64,000 nucleotides of DNA from Rhizobiaceae bacterium. GTDB lineage: Bacteria > Pseudomonadota > Alphaproteobacteria > Rhizobiales > Rhizobiaceae. This document shows positions 43,916 through 53,499 of the stretch, one piece after another. Under the pieces are notes generated by a model, which was given only the letters and a program-made list of their open reading frames with translations, did not search any database and was not told the DNA's origin. Within the stretch, counting starts at the first letter, position 1. Each line of letters begins with the position of its first letter. The stretch spans positions 51,571 to 115,570 of the forward strand of contig JANQKQ010000009.1 of NCBI GenBank assembly GCA_028281105.1. Direction: 5' to 3'. The position numbers and the translations under genes are program-made.

Positions 43916-44746
43916 ATGAAACGCAACAGCTGGAACGACGGCTGGGTGGGAACCGTGCAGGTCTGGATTGCCGTACTGGCGGCGATCTTTCTGATCCTGC
44001 CGCTTCTCGTCGTCTATCCGATGGCGTTCAGCACTGCCCAATCGCTGGAGTTCCCGCCGCCGGGATACTCGCTCGATCTGTTCAAGCGGCTTATCGCCGA
44101 CGAACAGTGGATGTCCTCGATCCGCCTGAGCCTGATCGTCGGGGTGATGGCGGCGTTGATCGCCTCCGTCTTCGCGGTTCCTGTGTCATACGCCATCGTG
44201 CGCATCGATTTCAGCGGCAAACGCGCCCTCTACGCGATGCTTCTGGCCCCGCTGGTCGTCTCCAACATCATCATCGCTCTCAGTCTGTTCCTGGCCTTCG
44301 CCGGAGCCGGCCTGGTCGGAAATGTGATCGCATTGGCGTTTGCCCATGCCCTGGTGGCCATGCCGTATGTCGTCGTGCTCACGACCGCGGTCCTTCGCGA
44401 TTTCGACGTGCGCCTGGAGCACGCCGCGCGCAGCCTGGGCGGATCTCCGATCAAGACGTTCTTTTTCGTTACGCTGCCAGGCATCCGCTCCGGCGTGCTG
44501 TTGGGTGCGTTCATCGCGTTTGCGATTTCGTTCGACGAAATCATCCTGACGCTCTTCTTGGGCGGTCGAACCGCCAACACGCTGCCCCGCCAGATCTGGA
44601 GCGGGCTGACGACCAGTCTCGACCCCATCATCGCTGCGGTGTCGGCGATGCTCGTTACGATCGTTTTTCTGATCTTCGCCCTCGTGTGGGTCCGACAGTT
44701 CCTTGCTGATCGGGTCAGACGCAACGCGATGGCGCCGACGTCATGA
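43916..44746 (+). CDS. Polyamine-type ABC importer, permease PotC-like
   Basis: 276 residues from ATG 43916, six spans. The EAA loop is HAARSLGGSPIKTFFFVTLPGIRSGV and the end segment is FAISFDEIILTLFLGG, characteristic of PotC-type permeases of the spermidine/putrescine/opine class. It is the first gene of the importer operon in the unusual order permease, binding protein, permease, ATPase. Confidence 0.88.
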   Translation: MKRNSWNDGWVGTVQVWIAVLAAIFLILPLLVVYPMAFSTAQSLEFPPPGYSLDLFKRLIADEQWMSSIRLSLIVGVMAALIASVFAVPVSYAIVRIDFSGKRALYAMLLAPLVVSNIIIALSLFLAFAGAGLVGNVIALAFAHALVAMPYVVVLTTAVLRDFDVRLEHAARSLGGSPIKTFFFVTLPGIRSGVLLGAFIAFAISFDEIILTLFLGGRTANTLPRQIWSGLTTSLDPIIAAVSAMLVTIVFLIFALVWVRQFLADRVRRNAMAPTS

Positions 44747-44802
44747 AGAACGAGCGTCAAGAAAAATCATAAAGGCACCAAACTAACACACGGAGGAAGA
44801 TC

Positions 44803-45888
44803 ATGGTTTCGAAACTGAGCTTACCCAACAACCGAATTTCAAGGCGCAAGGCGCTTAAGATCGGCGGCGCCGCGGCAGCGACCGGCCTGCTTTACACCCC
44901 GGCCATCCACGCAGCGAGTTCGAACAAGGTGGTGGTGGGAACATGGGGCGGCACCTATGGCGCCGACCAAAAAGAGACTTTGTTCGACCCGTTCACCGAA
45001 GCCACCGGCATCGAAGTCGAGATCATCAACGGTTCGGCAATGAACTCCGCCGCCGCCAAGCGGTTCGTCGAGACCGGCACCTACGAATGGGACGCCGCTG
45101 GCTTCGGTCAGATCGAGTTCACCGTGGCCCACAGCAACGGCCTGTTGGAGCCGATCGACTATTCGGTGGTCAGTTCCGACGACAAAACCCCGGATACGCA
45201 GTTCCACGATTTCGGCGTGTCGATCTCGACCACGAGCGAGACCATCTGCTACCGCACCGACGTGTTCGGCGATGACGGTCCCAGAACGTGGGCCGACTAC
45301 TGGGACGTCGAGAAATATCCGGGACCACGCGGGATGTGGAAGAACGCCTACACCTTCGTCGTGTTCTGCCTGCTGGCCGACGGCGTGCCTTATGAAGAGG
45401 TCTATCCGCTCGATCTGGAACGGGCCTTCGCCAAGGCCGACGAGATCAAGGACGACGTGACGGTCTGGTGGACCAGCGGCTCGCAATCCCAGGACGTGAT
45501 CCGCAGCAAGAACGTCGTGATGACGGAACTGTGGAGCGGCCGCGCCGCCGCGCTCAAGAAGGAAGGGGTTCCCATCGAGATCTCCTACGATTCAGGTGTG
45601 CTGAGCAAGGGCTGGTGGGTAATCCCCAAGGGCGCGCCCAACCGGGAAAACGCGATGAAGCTGTTCGACTTCATAGCGGGCCCGAAACCGGGTGCGGATT
45701 TCGCCACGCGGCAGCTATACGGTCCGACCAATCTGAAATCGATCGATCTGATCGAGCCGGACCTGCGGCCGTTGATGAATACTTCGCCGGAGAATTTCGA
45801 CAAGCAGCTGCAATATGAGGGCGGCGACTACTGGGTCGAAAACCTGGCCAAGGTCAACGAACGGTTCCTGACTTGGCTGGTCACCTGA
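44803..45888 (+). CDS. Polyamine-type ABC importer, Tat-exported binding protein
   Basis: 361 residues with a twin-arginine leader (NRISRRKALKIGG, hydrophobic stretch, cleavage near IHAASS), so it is exported folded. The mature start VVVGTWGGTYGADQKETLFDPFTEATGIEVEI is a PotD/extracellular solute-binding family 1 fold. It sets specificity; relatives bind polyamines, amino-acid derivatives and other cationic compounds. A GGAGGAAG site lies upstream. Two hairpins follow the gene (45908-45930 and 45949-45978). Confidence 0.88.
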   Translation: MVSKLSLPNNRISRRKALKIGGAAAATGLLYTPAIHAASSNKVVVGTWGGTYGADQKETLFDPFTEATGIEVEIINGSAMNSAAAKRFVETGTYEWDAAGFGQIEFTVAHSNGLLEPIDYSVVSSDDKTPDTQFHDFGVSISTTSETICYRTDVFGDDGPRTWADYWDVEKYPGPRGMWKNAYTFVVFCLLADGVPYEEVYPLDLERAFAKADEIKDDVTVWWTSGSQSQDVIRSKNVVMTELWSGRAAALKKEGVPIEISYDSGVLSKGWWVIPKGAPNRENAMKLFDFIAGPKPGADFATRQLYGPTNLKSIDLIEPDLRPLMNTSPENFDKQLQYEGGDYWVENLAKVNERFLTWLVT

Positions 45889-45907
45889 CGAACGCTGATA
45901 GGAGCGG

Positions 45908-45978
45908 GGCGGCGAAGCAATCACGCCGCCCTCTCACCACACCAAACGAAAACGGCGATACCGGCGATCGCCGTTTTT
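45908..45978 (+). terminator. Tandem hairpins, probable partial terminator after binding-protein gene
   Basis: GGCGGCG/CGCCGCC (45908-45930) is followed by an 11-bp stem AAAACGGCGAT/ATCGCCGTTTT with a 7-base loop and a run of five T (45949-45978). Placed inside the importer operon it probably attenuates or protects the mRNA, so that the binding protein outnumbers the membrane subunits. Confidence 0.65.
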
Positions 45979-46011
45979 GCAACCTGCAATTTATGGACGA
46001 TCGATAGGCCA

Positions 46012-46851
46012 GTGCGAAGGTTTGCACTCATCATCCTTGTTGGACCCGCGCTCGGCTTCATGACGGCGGCCTTGTTCTATCCGCTTTCGCTGATGGTCTG
46101 GCGCAGCTTCTCCGACCCGGAGTTGGGTTTTCAGCACTACCTGCGCCTGGCCGAGCAGCCCGTCTATCTGCGGATCACGCTAACCACGCTGGAAGTTTCT
46201 GCCATAGTCACCCTGGCCTGCCTGCTGATCGGCTATCCGGTGGCCTACGCGGCGTCCAATCGCGGCCCGCGAATGCGGCTTATCCTGCTCGCCACCGTGA
46301 TGATGCCGTTTTGGACGAGCCTTCTGGTTCGCACCTACGCGTTCATGGTGATCTTAGGACAGGGCGGCCCGTTCACCAGCCTGTTCGACATACTCGCCTG
46401 GCAGGAGCCGCCCAGGCTCATCTACAACCGCTTCGGCGCAATCCTGGGTATGATATATGTTATGCTGCCATTCATGGTCATGACCATCTTCGCCGTCACC
46501 AGCGAAATCGACGCGAACTACCGCAAGGCGGCGCGAAGCCTCGGCGCGGGACCGTGGCGCGCATTCACCGACGTCTACCTGCCGCAATCCTATCCCGGGA
46601 TCACCGGCGGCGTGCTGCTGGTGTTCATCGTATCGATCGGATTCTACGTGACACCGGCCCTGTTGGGCGGTCGCAAGGAGACGTTCATCGCGCAGGTCAT
46701 CCAGCTCAACGTGCAGGAGATCATCAACTGGGGGTTCGCCGCCGGTCTGGCCGTGGTCCTTCTGATCGTCACCATGACGTTGCTGCTCGTCTACGACCGG
46801 CTGCTGGGTCATGAAAGCGTCATGAGGCCCAGGGGTGTCGGGAGCGAATGA
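46012..46851 (+). CDS. Polyamine-type ABC importer, permease PotB-like
   Basis: 279 residues from a GTG, six spans. The EAA loop is KAARSLGAGPWRAFTDVYLPQSYPGITGG. GFYVTPALLGGRKETFIAQVIQLNV is the usual PotB C-terminal stretch. It overlaps the ATPase gene start (ATGA). It pairs with the PotC-like subunit. Confidence 0.88.
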   Translation: MRRFALIILVGPALGFMTAALFYPLSLMVWRSFSDPELGFQHYLRLAEQPVYLRITLTTLEVSAIVTLACLLIGYPVAYAASNRGPRMRLILLATVMMPFWTSLLVRTYAFMVILGQGGPFTSLFDILAWQEPPRLIYNRFGAILGMIYVMLPFMVMTIFAVTSEIDANYRKAARSLGAGPWRAFTDVYLPQSYPGITGGVLLVFIVSIGFYVTPALLGGRKETFIAQVIQLNVQEIINWGFAAGLAVVLLIVTMTLLLVYDRLLGHESVMRPRGVGSE

Positions 46852-47981
46852 TGAACGCACTTTCACCCGATCGCCAGGGCAACATGGCCGGCGCCAAGAG
46901 CCATGACCTCAAGCTGCGCGATCTTTCGAAGAAATATGACCAGCACGGCGAAGAATATGCCGTGCATGACATGAACCTCGATGTCGTGAAGGGCGAGTTC
47001 GTCTCGTTCCTGGGGCCAAGCGGTTCCGGCAAGACAACGACGCTGATGATGATCGCGGGTTTCGAATCTCTGACCTCCGGCGATATCGAGATCGACGGCA
47101 GGAGCATCGCCGGCTTCCCCCCGGAAAAGCGCAACATCGGCATGGTGTTTCAGAACTACGCGCTTTTTCCCAAGATGACGGTCGCCAACAATATCGGCTT
47201 TCCGTTGAAGATGCGGGGCATATCCGGCAACGAAAGGACGCAGGCCGTCGAGCGGCTGCTCAATCTGGTCGACCTGCCGGGGTACGGGCACCGATACCCG
47301 CGTCAGTTGAGCGGTGGCCAGCAGCAGCGGGTCGCGCTGGCGCGCGCGCTGGTGTTCGGCCCCAACATCCTGCTGCTGGACGAACCCATGGGAGCGCTCG
47401 ACCGCAAGCTGCGCGAACAGCTGCAGATGGAGCTCAAGAAGCTCCAGCGCTCGCTCGGGATTACCACGATCTACGTCACCCACGATCAGGAAGAGGCGAT
47501 GGTGCTTTCCGACCGGATCGTGATCATGGATCAGGGAAAGGTCCAGCAGGTCGGGACGCCGTCCGAAGTCTACTATCAGCCGGCCAACTCCTTCGCCGCG
47601 AAATTCCTCGGCGTCGCCAACATGATCGCCGGCGAGGTCGTGCGCGAAAGCCGCGCTGGCGGCATCGGCAAGGCCGCCGTCGCCGGCGCCGAGCTGCACT
47701 TCTACTCCGCGAACGCCGTTCCCAAGGGCGCCAAGGTCGACCTGTTCCTGCGGCCCGAGTGCATCGCGCTGGATGGGCACGGTGACGGCGCCGACAAGCT
47801 CGAAGGCAAGATCGAAAGCGCGATCTTCGTGGGAGAGGCGACCCGCGTGACCGTGCGGCTTTCCGACGGCACGCTGATGAACGTCACCAACTCCAACAGT
47901 TCGGGCTTCGTCGAATTCGCCGTCGGCAACGACGTCACCTTGAGTTGGGATCGCGGCCGGGCCTTGGCGCTGACCGGGTAG
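46848..47981 (+). CDS. Polyamine-type ABC importer, ATPase PotA-like
   Basis: 377 residues with Walker A FLGPSGSGKTTTL, signature QLSGGQQQRVALARAL, Walker B LLLDEPMGALD and the H-loop TIYVTHDQEEAM. A TOBE domain (about 285-375) completes the PotA/FbpC class. ATG codons at 46848 and 46851 are both possible starts. It completes the importer. Confidence 0.9.
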   Translation: MMNALSPDRQGNMAGAKSHDLKLRDLSKKYDQHGEEYAVHDMNLDVVKGEFVSFLGPSGSGKTTTLMMIAGFESLTSGDIEIDGRSIAGFPPEKRNIGMVFQNYALFPKMTVANNIGFPLKMRGISGNERTQAVERLLNLVDLPGYGHRYPRQLSGGQQQRVALARALVFGPNILLLDEPMGALDRKLREQLQMELKKLQRSLGITTIYVTHDQEEAMVLSDRIVIMDQGKVQQVGTPSEVYYQPANSFAAKFLGVANMIAGEVVRESRAGGIGKAAVAGAELHFYSANAVPKGAKVDLFLRPECIALDGHGDGADKLEGKIESAIFVGEATRVTVRLSDGTLMNVTNSNSSGFVEFAVGNDVTLSWDRGRALALTG

Positions 47982-48020
47982 CGTTGCAGGTCGATTGAGA
48001 ATGGAGGCAGAGAAGACAAG

Positions 48021-48398
48021 ATGCTGAAGTTTCTGAGGGAAAGGCCGTCCAACGGCGTCTCGGCCGGATCCGTTACCGATGACTTCGTGTTCTGCGCCGG
48101 CATAGCCATCGATTCGGCGACGATGAAACGCCTGCCCGAGGCCGACACCATCGCCAACGAAACCCAGGCGGTTTTGAAGCGTCTGGAAGGGGTGCTGGCG
48201 GAAGGCGGCTGCACGCTGCGCGACGTGGTCAAGGCCAACTGCTATCTGACCAAGGACTCCTTCCGCGAAGAGTTCCAGGCGGCGTTCAAGAAGGCTTTCG
48301 ATCCGGGTCCGTATCCGGTCGCCAACACCTATGTGATCGGGATCGCCGGCGACTGCCGCATTCAGATCGAGGCGACCGCTGTTCCGCCTAAGTCCTGA
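48021..48398 (+). CDS. RidA/YjgF family protein 1, active-site Arg apparently replaced
   Basis: 125 residues. The Rid core is present (FVFCAGIAIDSATM, TLRDVVKANCYLTKD, CRIQIEATA). Where imine deaminases carry Arg in a PxRxx element before the last strand, this protein reads YPVANTYVIG, with Asn, while the two paralogues at 54803 and 62581 keep Arg. It may bind but not hydrolyse enamines. It sits between the importer and the acyl-CoA dehydrogenases with a GGAGGCAGAG site. Confidence 0.82.
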   Translation: MLKFLRERPSNGVSAGSVTDDFVFCAGIAIDSATMKRLPEADTIANETQAVLKRLEGVLAEGGCTLRDVVKANCYLTKDSFREEFQAAFKKAFDPGPYPVANTYVIGIAGDCRIQIEATAVPPKS

Positions 48399-48413
48399 AG
48401 CCGCGACGAACCC

Positions 48414-49595
48414 ATGCGAGCCGACGAGCCACTGCCGGACCTCGAAGCGTTTCGAAGCGAGGTGCGAAGCTTCCTGCGCGAAAATCTGCCACACGACATT
48501 CGCGAGCGCGTCAAACGCGGCTGCAACGATTTCACCACCGCCGAACTGCGCGATTGGATGGCGGTCCTCGCCCACCGCGGCGGCTGGAGCTGCCCGAACT
48601 GGCCGGCCGAACATGGCGGACCCGGCTGGTCCCACGCGCAGAAATACATCTTCGAGCGCGAATACGCCCTCAACCATTGTCCTAAACTGCCCAACGGCGG
48701 CAGCGCCATGCTGGGACCAACCCTGATGCATTACGGAACCCGGGAACAAAAAAACCGCTTTCTGCCGGACATTCTCACCGGAAAGACCTTCTGGGCGCAG
48801 GGTTATTCAGAACCCAACGCGGGCTCCGACCTTGCCTCGCTCAAATGCCGCGCCGACCGTGACGGCAACCACTACGTCATCAACGGTTCCAAGATCTGGA
48901 CGACCGGGGCGCACACATCACAATGGCTGTTCGGCCTGTTCCGCACCGACTCCAGCGGCCGCAAACAGCAGGGCATCACCTTCCTGATGATTAAGCTGTC
49001 CTCGCCCGGCATCACGGTTCGCCCCCTGCCGATGTTCGAAGGCAGCGACGAGTTGGCCGAGGTGTTCTTTGACGACGTTCGCGTGCCGGTCGACCAGTGC
49101 GTCGGCGAAGAGCACGACGGATGGAACGTGTCGAAATACCTGCTGAGCCTCGAACGGTTCGGCGCCGCGCATATCGGAACCACGACCGCCAGGCTCGACA
49201 GGGTCAAAGAACTGGCCGCCACGACACCGGTCGGTGAGGCAAGCCTGCTCGACGACCCGGTATTCGCCAACAAGCTTGCACAGGCCGAAATCGAACTGCG
49301 TGCGCTTGACGTCACCGAGCAGCGATTTCTGCTTGGTTCCAGCGGGGCGGAGGCGGCCATGCTGAAAATCCGCGGCACGGAAGTTCAGCAGATGGTGATG
49401 GAGCTTCTGGTCGAGGTGGCCGGAGTTCACGCCCAGCTCGCGCCCGACACCGGGCAGGAAGATCGCCCCCGCCACGCACCCGCCGGCGCCGAATATGCCG
49501 CCCATGGATACTTTCACTTTCGCAAGACACCGATCTGGGGCGGCAGCAACGAGATCATGCGCAATATCATAGCCAAAGCGGTGCTGGGCCTGTGA
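48414..49595 (+). CDS. Acyl-CoA dehydrogenase, subunit A (FadE-like)
   Basis: 393 residues. WAQGYSEPNAGSDLASLKCRA and YVINGSKIWTTGAHTSQW form the FAD/substrate site, and the C-terminus RKTPIWGGSNEIMRNIIAKAVLGL ends in the usual motif but with GGS where many members have the catalytic Glu (YEG). It overlaps the next dehydrogenase gene by four bases (GTGA). Such paired genes in steroid side-chain pathways encode two subunits of one heterotetrameric enzyme, which I infer here. Confidence 0.88.
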   Translation: MRADEPLPDLEAFRSEVRSFLRENLPHDIRERVKRGCNDFTTAELRDWMAVLAHRGGWSCPNWPAEHGGPGWSHAQKYIFEREYALNHCPKLPNGGSAMLGPTLMHYGTREQKNRFLPDILTGKTFWAQGYSEPNAGSDLASLKCRADRDGNHYVINGSKIWTTGAHTSQWLFGLFRTDSSGRKQQGITFLMIKLSSPGITVRPLPMFEGSDELAEVFFDDVRVPVDQCVGEEHDGWNVSKYLLSLERFGAAHIGTTTARLDRVKELAATTPVGEASLLDDPVFANKLAQAEIELRALDVTEQRFLLGSSGAEAAMLKIRGTEVQQMVMELLVEVAGVHAQLAPDTGQEDRPRHAPAGAEYAAHGYFHFRKTPIWGGSNEIMRNIIAKAVLGL

Positions 49596-50782
49596 GGGTA
49601 GACGCCAGTGATTTCGAGTTGACCGAGGAGCAGCGGCTCTTCGGCGAAAGCGTCGCCAGGTTCCTCGAACAGGAATACCCCTTCGAGAAACGCGCACGCA
49701 TCGTCGCCGGGGAACCGGGGTTTCTGGACGAACATTGGCGGCAGTTCGCCGAGCTTGGCTGGCTCGGGTTGGCAATTCCCGAACGCTATGGCGGGCTCGG
49801 CGGCGGCGCCGGCGATGTCGCCGTGCTGATGGAACAGATCGGCAGAGGATTGCTCGCAAGCCCGCTTCTGACCAGCAACGTGCTGGCGGCCGGCGCACTC
49901 GTCGCCTCCGGGGACCGGGCACTTTGTGATGAAATCCTGCCCTCCACGGCAGCCGGCGAAACCCGCCTCGCTTTGGCCTATGCCGAGCCGCAGGCACGCT
50001 ATGACCCCTTCGATGTGGCGACCTCGGCCCGGCGCGATGGGGAGCATTGGAGGATCGACGGCTCGAAGATCGTCGTCGGGTTTGCGAACTGCGCCGACCA
50101 ACTCATCGTGTCCGCCCGTACTGCCGGAGACCGGCGTGACCGAGGAGGCATTTCGCTGTTCTTGGTCGACCCCGGTTCCCCCGGCATCGACGCGCACCAT
50201 TACCACACCCACGATGGTGGCAGGGCGTCAGACCTAGCGTTCGAGGCGGCTGAGGCCGTCGCACTCATCGGTAGGGAAGGCGGCGGACTTGCCCCATTGG
50301 AACATGCGCTCGATTTTGCCTCCCTGGCCGTAGCCGCCGAGGCCTGCGGGGCGATGTGGGCGGTCTATGAACAGACACTCGCCTACATCAAGACCCGCGA
50401 GCAGTTCGGCGTTCCCATCGGCTCCTTTCAGGCGATACAGCATCGCATGGTCGACGTGTTCATGCGCTGCGAACTGGCGCGGTCCATGGTCCACGACGCC
50501 GTGGCCGCATGGGGTAGAGGGGATCGCGCCGAAATGGCCAGGGCGGTTTCGGCGGCGCGGGTGAACATCGGCAACGGCGCCCGGCTTGTCGGCGAGGAAG
50601 GAATTCAGCTTCACGGCGCCATCGCCATGACCGACGAAGTCTCGATCGGCCACTATCTCAAACGCATCACGATGATCAACGCCAGCTTCGGCGACCCGGC
50701 CTGGCATCTGGCCCGCTATGCCGGACTTATGCGCGAGCAATCAGGCAATTCAGGTAATGGGGACGAAAATGCCAGCAAATGA
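49592..50782 (+). CDS. Acyl-CoA dehydrogenase, subunit B (FadE-like)
   Basis: 396 residues from a GTG. The N-terminal domain is conserved (ELGWLGLAIPERYGGLGGG), the middle beta-domain is diverged (AYAEPQARYDPFDVA), and the C-terminal helices carry TREQFGVPIGSFQAIQHRMVD and EEGIQLHGAIAMTDEVSIGHYLKR. This layout is like the partner subunit of heteromeric FadE pairs. It is coupled to subunit A. Confidence 0.87.
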   Translation: MRVDASDFELTEEQRLFGESVARFLEQEYPFEKRARIVAGEPGFLDEHWRQFAELGWLGLAIPERYGGLGGGAGDVAVLMEQIGRGLLASPLLTSNVLAAGALVASGDRALCDEILPSTAAGETRLALAYAEPQARYDPFDVATSARRDGEHWRIDGSKIVVGFANCADQLIVSARTAGDRRDRGGISLFLVDPGSPGIDAHHYHTHDGGRASDLAFEAAEAVALIGREGGGLAPLEHALDFASLAVAAEACGAMWAVYEQTLAYIKTREQFGVPIGSFQAIQHRMVDVFMRCELARSMVHDAVAAWGRGDRAEMARAVSAARVNIGNGARLVGEEGIQLHGAIAMTDEVSIGHYLKRITMINASFGDPAWHLARYAGLMREQSGNSGNGDENASK

Positions 50783-51329
50783 CACTAACCCCCGCATCCC
50801 ACCGCTTCAAGAACATGAATGGGGTGACAAGGCAGCCGAGTTGCTGCGCCCATTTGTCGAGCACGGCAGTCTCCTCAACATCCACCGCACGCTTGCGCGA
50901 CACCCCGACCTTGCGCGCCGATGGTTCGTCTTTGGCAATCACACGATGATCAAATCCACTCTGCTGCCACGCGAGCGCGAGATGATCATCCTGCGGATCG
51001 GCTACCTTTGCGGGTCACTGTACGAATGGAGCCAGCATGTGCGCATCGCCCGCGATCTGGGCATGTCGGACGACGAAATCCGCGCCGCCAAGACGGGGCC
51101 GGATACGCCCGGACTGGGTGAAACGGACCGGCATCTTCTGCGCGCGGTGGACGAGTTGCACGCTGACTCGGTGATCGCCGAAGAGACGTGGGACGCCTTG
51201 AGCCAACGGTTTTCCACCGAGCAAATGATGGACATCGTGTTCACGATCGGAAACTACAACCTGCTGGCGATGGCTCTGAACAGTTTCGGCGTTCCGGTCG
51301 ACGAGGGCCTGCCCGGTTGGGAAATCTGA
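50769..51329 (+). CDS. Carboxymuconolactone decarboxylase (CMD) family protein 1
   Basis: 186 residues from ATG 50769, starting inside the end of the dehydrogenase gene. REREMIILRIGYLCGSLYEWSQHVRIARDLGMSDDEI holds the Cys...Glu...His arrangement of larger CMD/AhpD-like proteins; FVFGNHTMIKSTLLP precedes it. It is the last gene of the long plus-strand unit (LLM1 or importer through CMD). It may be a decarboxylase or a small redox partner; the sequence does not decide. Confidence 0.82.
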   Translation: MPANDTNPRIPPLQEHEWGDKAAELLRPFVEHGSLLNIHRTLARHPDLARRWFVFGNHTMIKSTLLPREREMIILRIGYLCGSLYEWSQHVRIARDLGMSDDEIRAAKTGPDTPGLGETDRHLLRAVDELHADSVIAEETWDALSQRFSTEQMMDIVFTIGNYNLLAMALNSFGVPVDEGLPGWEI

Positions 51330-51335
51330 GGCGTT

Positions 51336-53432
51336 TCAGTGCTCGAACACCGCGTCGACGCCGACCACACCCTGACCCTGCGCCAGCACGATCAGCGGAT
51401 TGATCTCGACGGCGTTGACGACATCGCCTGCGGCATGGGCGAACTCGGCAAACGCGACAATCGCCTCCGCCGCAGCCTGCAGATCAAACGGCCCCCTGCC
51501 GCGGACGCCTTCGATGAGCGTCCCCGCCGGCGTTTCATCGAGCATGCTTAGCGCGGTGGCGCGGTCGACCGGCGCCAGGCGCACCGCCGCACGCCCGACG
51601 ACTTCCACCAGGGTGCCGCCGACGCCCACGACGATCGAAGTACCAAACCCCTCGACGTAGCGCGCGCCCAGGATCAACTCGACGCCTTCGCCGCACATTT
51701 CCTGAACAAGAATTGTCGAGTCGGCCGCCCCCGCCTTCTCCAGCCTTCCGGCCACCGAACGATATGCCGCTTCGATCTCATCGGCCTGCGAAAGGCCCGT
51801 GACGACCAGGCCCAGCTCGCTCTTGTGCAGCAATTGCGGAGCCGTCCCTTTCAAGACAACCTGCTGACCGAACTCTTCGGCCGCCGCGAGGGCTTCACCG
51901 GCGGTTGAGACGACCTTTGTCGCCGCCATCGGCACACCCACCTGCTGCAACAACTCGAGCCGTTCATGTTCGTGACGTGCGGCGGCAACGCGCTCGCGCA
52001 GCCGGGCGTCATCGCCAGGCGAGGTTCTGGGCGCGGGCGCGGCTGCGTCCAGTTGCAACCACTTCACCACGGCGGATATCCCGGCGCGCATGCCCAGCAG
52101 ACAGGGAACCCCCGCCTGCTTCAAAATTGCCTCCTTCTCCGGTCGAAACCCCGGACCGCTGGTGTTGTTGATCACCACGAAGGGCTTGTCCGCCAGCCGG
52201 GCGACTTCTGCGATTGCCGGAGCCATGCCGTCGCTCGACGGCCCCACCCCGGGCTCGAAGAAGTCCAGGCAGAACACGACGACATCCACATTTTCGTCGG
52301 CCGCAACCGCTTCGACGATCTTGCGGAAATAGGCTTCGTTCCAGCCGAAGCCGTAGGCGTCGACGGGGTTGCGCGGGGTTTGGAAGTCGGGAAAGCTCTT
52401 CTGCAGTTCCGCGACGGTCTGGGGTTTCAGCTCGGACAAGGCTACCCCGGCATCGGCGAACAGGTCCGCCGCCAGCGCCGCCTCACCGCCGGACATGGTC
52501 ACGACCGCCACCCTGCCCGCCTTTGGCGGATCGCGATAGGCCGCCAGCAGCAGGCCGGCCTCCACCAGTTCATCCATGTCATCGGCGCGCAGCACCCCGC
52601 ACTGGCGGAAGAACGCGTCATAGACCGAGTCGTCTCCCGCGATGCCGCCGGTATGGGCGGCGACGGTGCGCTGCGCCGTCTCGCTGCGGCCGACCTTGAT
52701 TGCGGCAATCCGTTTCCCGGCTTCATACGCCGTCCTGGCCGCGCGGGCGAAACCCGTCGGATCGCGTAGGGTCTCCAGGTAGCACACGATCACGTCGATC
52801 TGGTCGATGCGGGCAAAGTAATCCAGATAGTCGGAGGCCGTGACCACCGCCTCGTTTCCCGTGGTCACCATGTAGGAAATGCCCAGATTGCGATCGTCCT
52901 GGGTGAACACCATGCCGGCCGACCCGCTCTGGCTGATCAGGGCGGTGCGGCCCGTGGGATCGAACTTGGGGATCGGTGACGTCCACGGCACGATGCGGCC
53001 GGGATAATTAGCGAAGCCGAGATTGTTGGGACCGCAGATGGCGATGCCGTGACTTTGAGCGATCTGGGTAATCGCGCGTTGCAGTTCGATCCCCTCCGGC
53101 CCGCCGTCGGCATAGCCGCTGCCGGGGATCGCCACGGCGCCGACGCCGGCCCCTGCGGCTTGTTCCATGATGTCGGGACCTGCCGCCGCAGGCAGGGCAA
53201 GATAGACCAGGTCCACCGGCTTGGGCACCGCTGCTAGGTCGCCGTAGCAGGGCAGACCCAGGATCTCCGTCTCCTTCGGATTGACCGGGTAGATGGGGAC
53301 CGGACATTCGTAGGCGAGCAATTGCCGCAACACCTGATGGCCATAGGCAGACGCGCGTTTGCTGGCGCCCACCAGGGCGATGGCGCGCGGATTGAACATG
53401 CGTTCCAGGTCGGGCACGGCGCGATTAGACAT
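51336..53432 (-). CDS. Acyl-CoA ligase (ADP-forming), fused alpha/beta subunits
   Basis: 698 residues. A CoA-binding domain (IALVGASKRASAYGHQVLRQL, 1-130) is followed by succinyl-CoA-ligase-like domains with the phospho-His loop RTVAAHTGGIAGDDSVYD (about 260), and then an ATP-grasp domain (about 480-698, VVLKGTAPQLLHKSELGLVV and DVVNAVEINPLIV). It makes an acyl-CoA from acid, ATP and CoA with ADP as product, or runs in reverse to conserve ATP. It follows the CoA-transferase on the same strand by 67 bp. Confidence 0.88.
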   Translation of the reverse strand: MSNRAVPDLERMFNPRAIALVGASKRASAYGHQVLRQLLAYECPVPIYPVNPKETEILGLPCYGDLAAVPKPVDLVYLALPAAAGPDIMEQAAGAGVGAVAIPGSGYADGGPEGIELQRAITQIAQSHGIAICGPNNLGFANYPGRIVPWTSPIPKFDPTGRTALISQSGSAGMVFTQDDRNLGISYMVTTGNEAVVTASDYLDYFARIDQIDVIVCYLETLRDPTGFARAARTAYEAGKRIAAIKVGRSETAQRTVAAHTGGIAGDDSVYDAFFRQCGVLRADDMDELVEAGLLLAAYRDPPKAGRVAVVTMSGGEAALAADLFADAGVALSELKPQTVAELQKSFPDFQTPRNPVDAYGFGWNEAYFRKIVEAVAADENVDVVVFCLDFFEPGVGPSSDGMAPAIAEVARLADKPFVVINNTSGPGFRPEKEAILKQAGVPCLLGMRAGISAVVKWLQLDAAAPAPRTSPGDDARLRERVAAARHEHERLELLQQVGVPMAATKVVSTAGEALAAAEEFGQQVVLKGTAPQLLHKSELGLVVTGLSQADEIEAAYRSVAGRLEKAGAADSTILVQEMCGEGVELILGARYVEGFGTSIVVGVGGTLVEVVGRAAVRLAPVDRATALSMLDETPAGTLIEGVRGRGPFDLQAAAEAIVAFAEFAHAAGDVVNAVEINPLIVLAQGQGVVGVDAVFEH

Positions 53433-53499
53433 GAACCAATGGCTGAGATGTTAGGCGTTATGGGATGTTGTTGTCGCTGACCCGGTATTGGGTGCAGCG

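Noticed and set aside
46863..48749. 628-codon minus-strand open frame
   Set aside because: It is a shadow of the PotA-like, RidA1 and acyl-CoA dehydrogenase genes, all of which have clear motifs.
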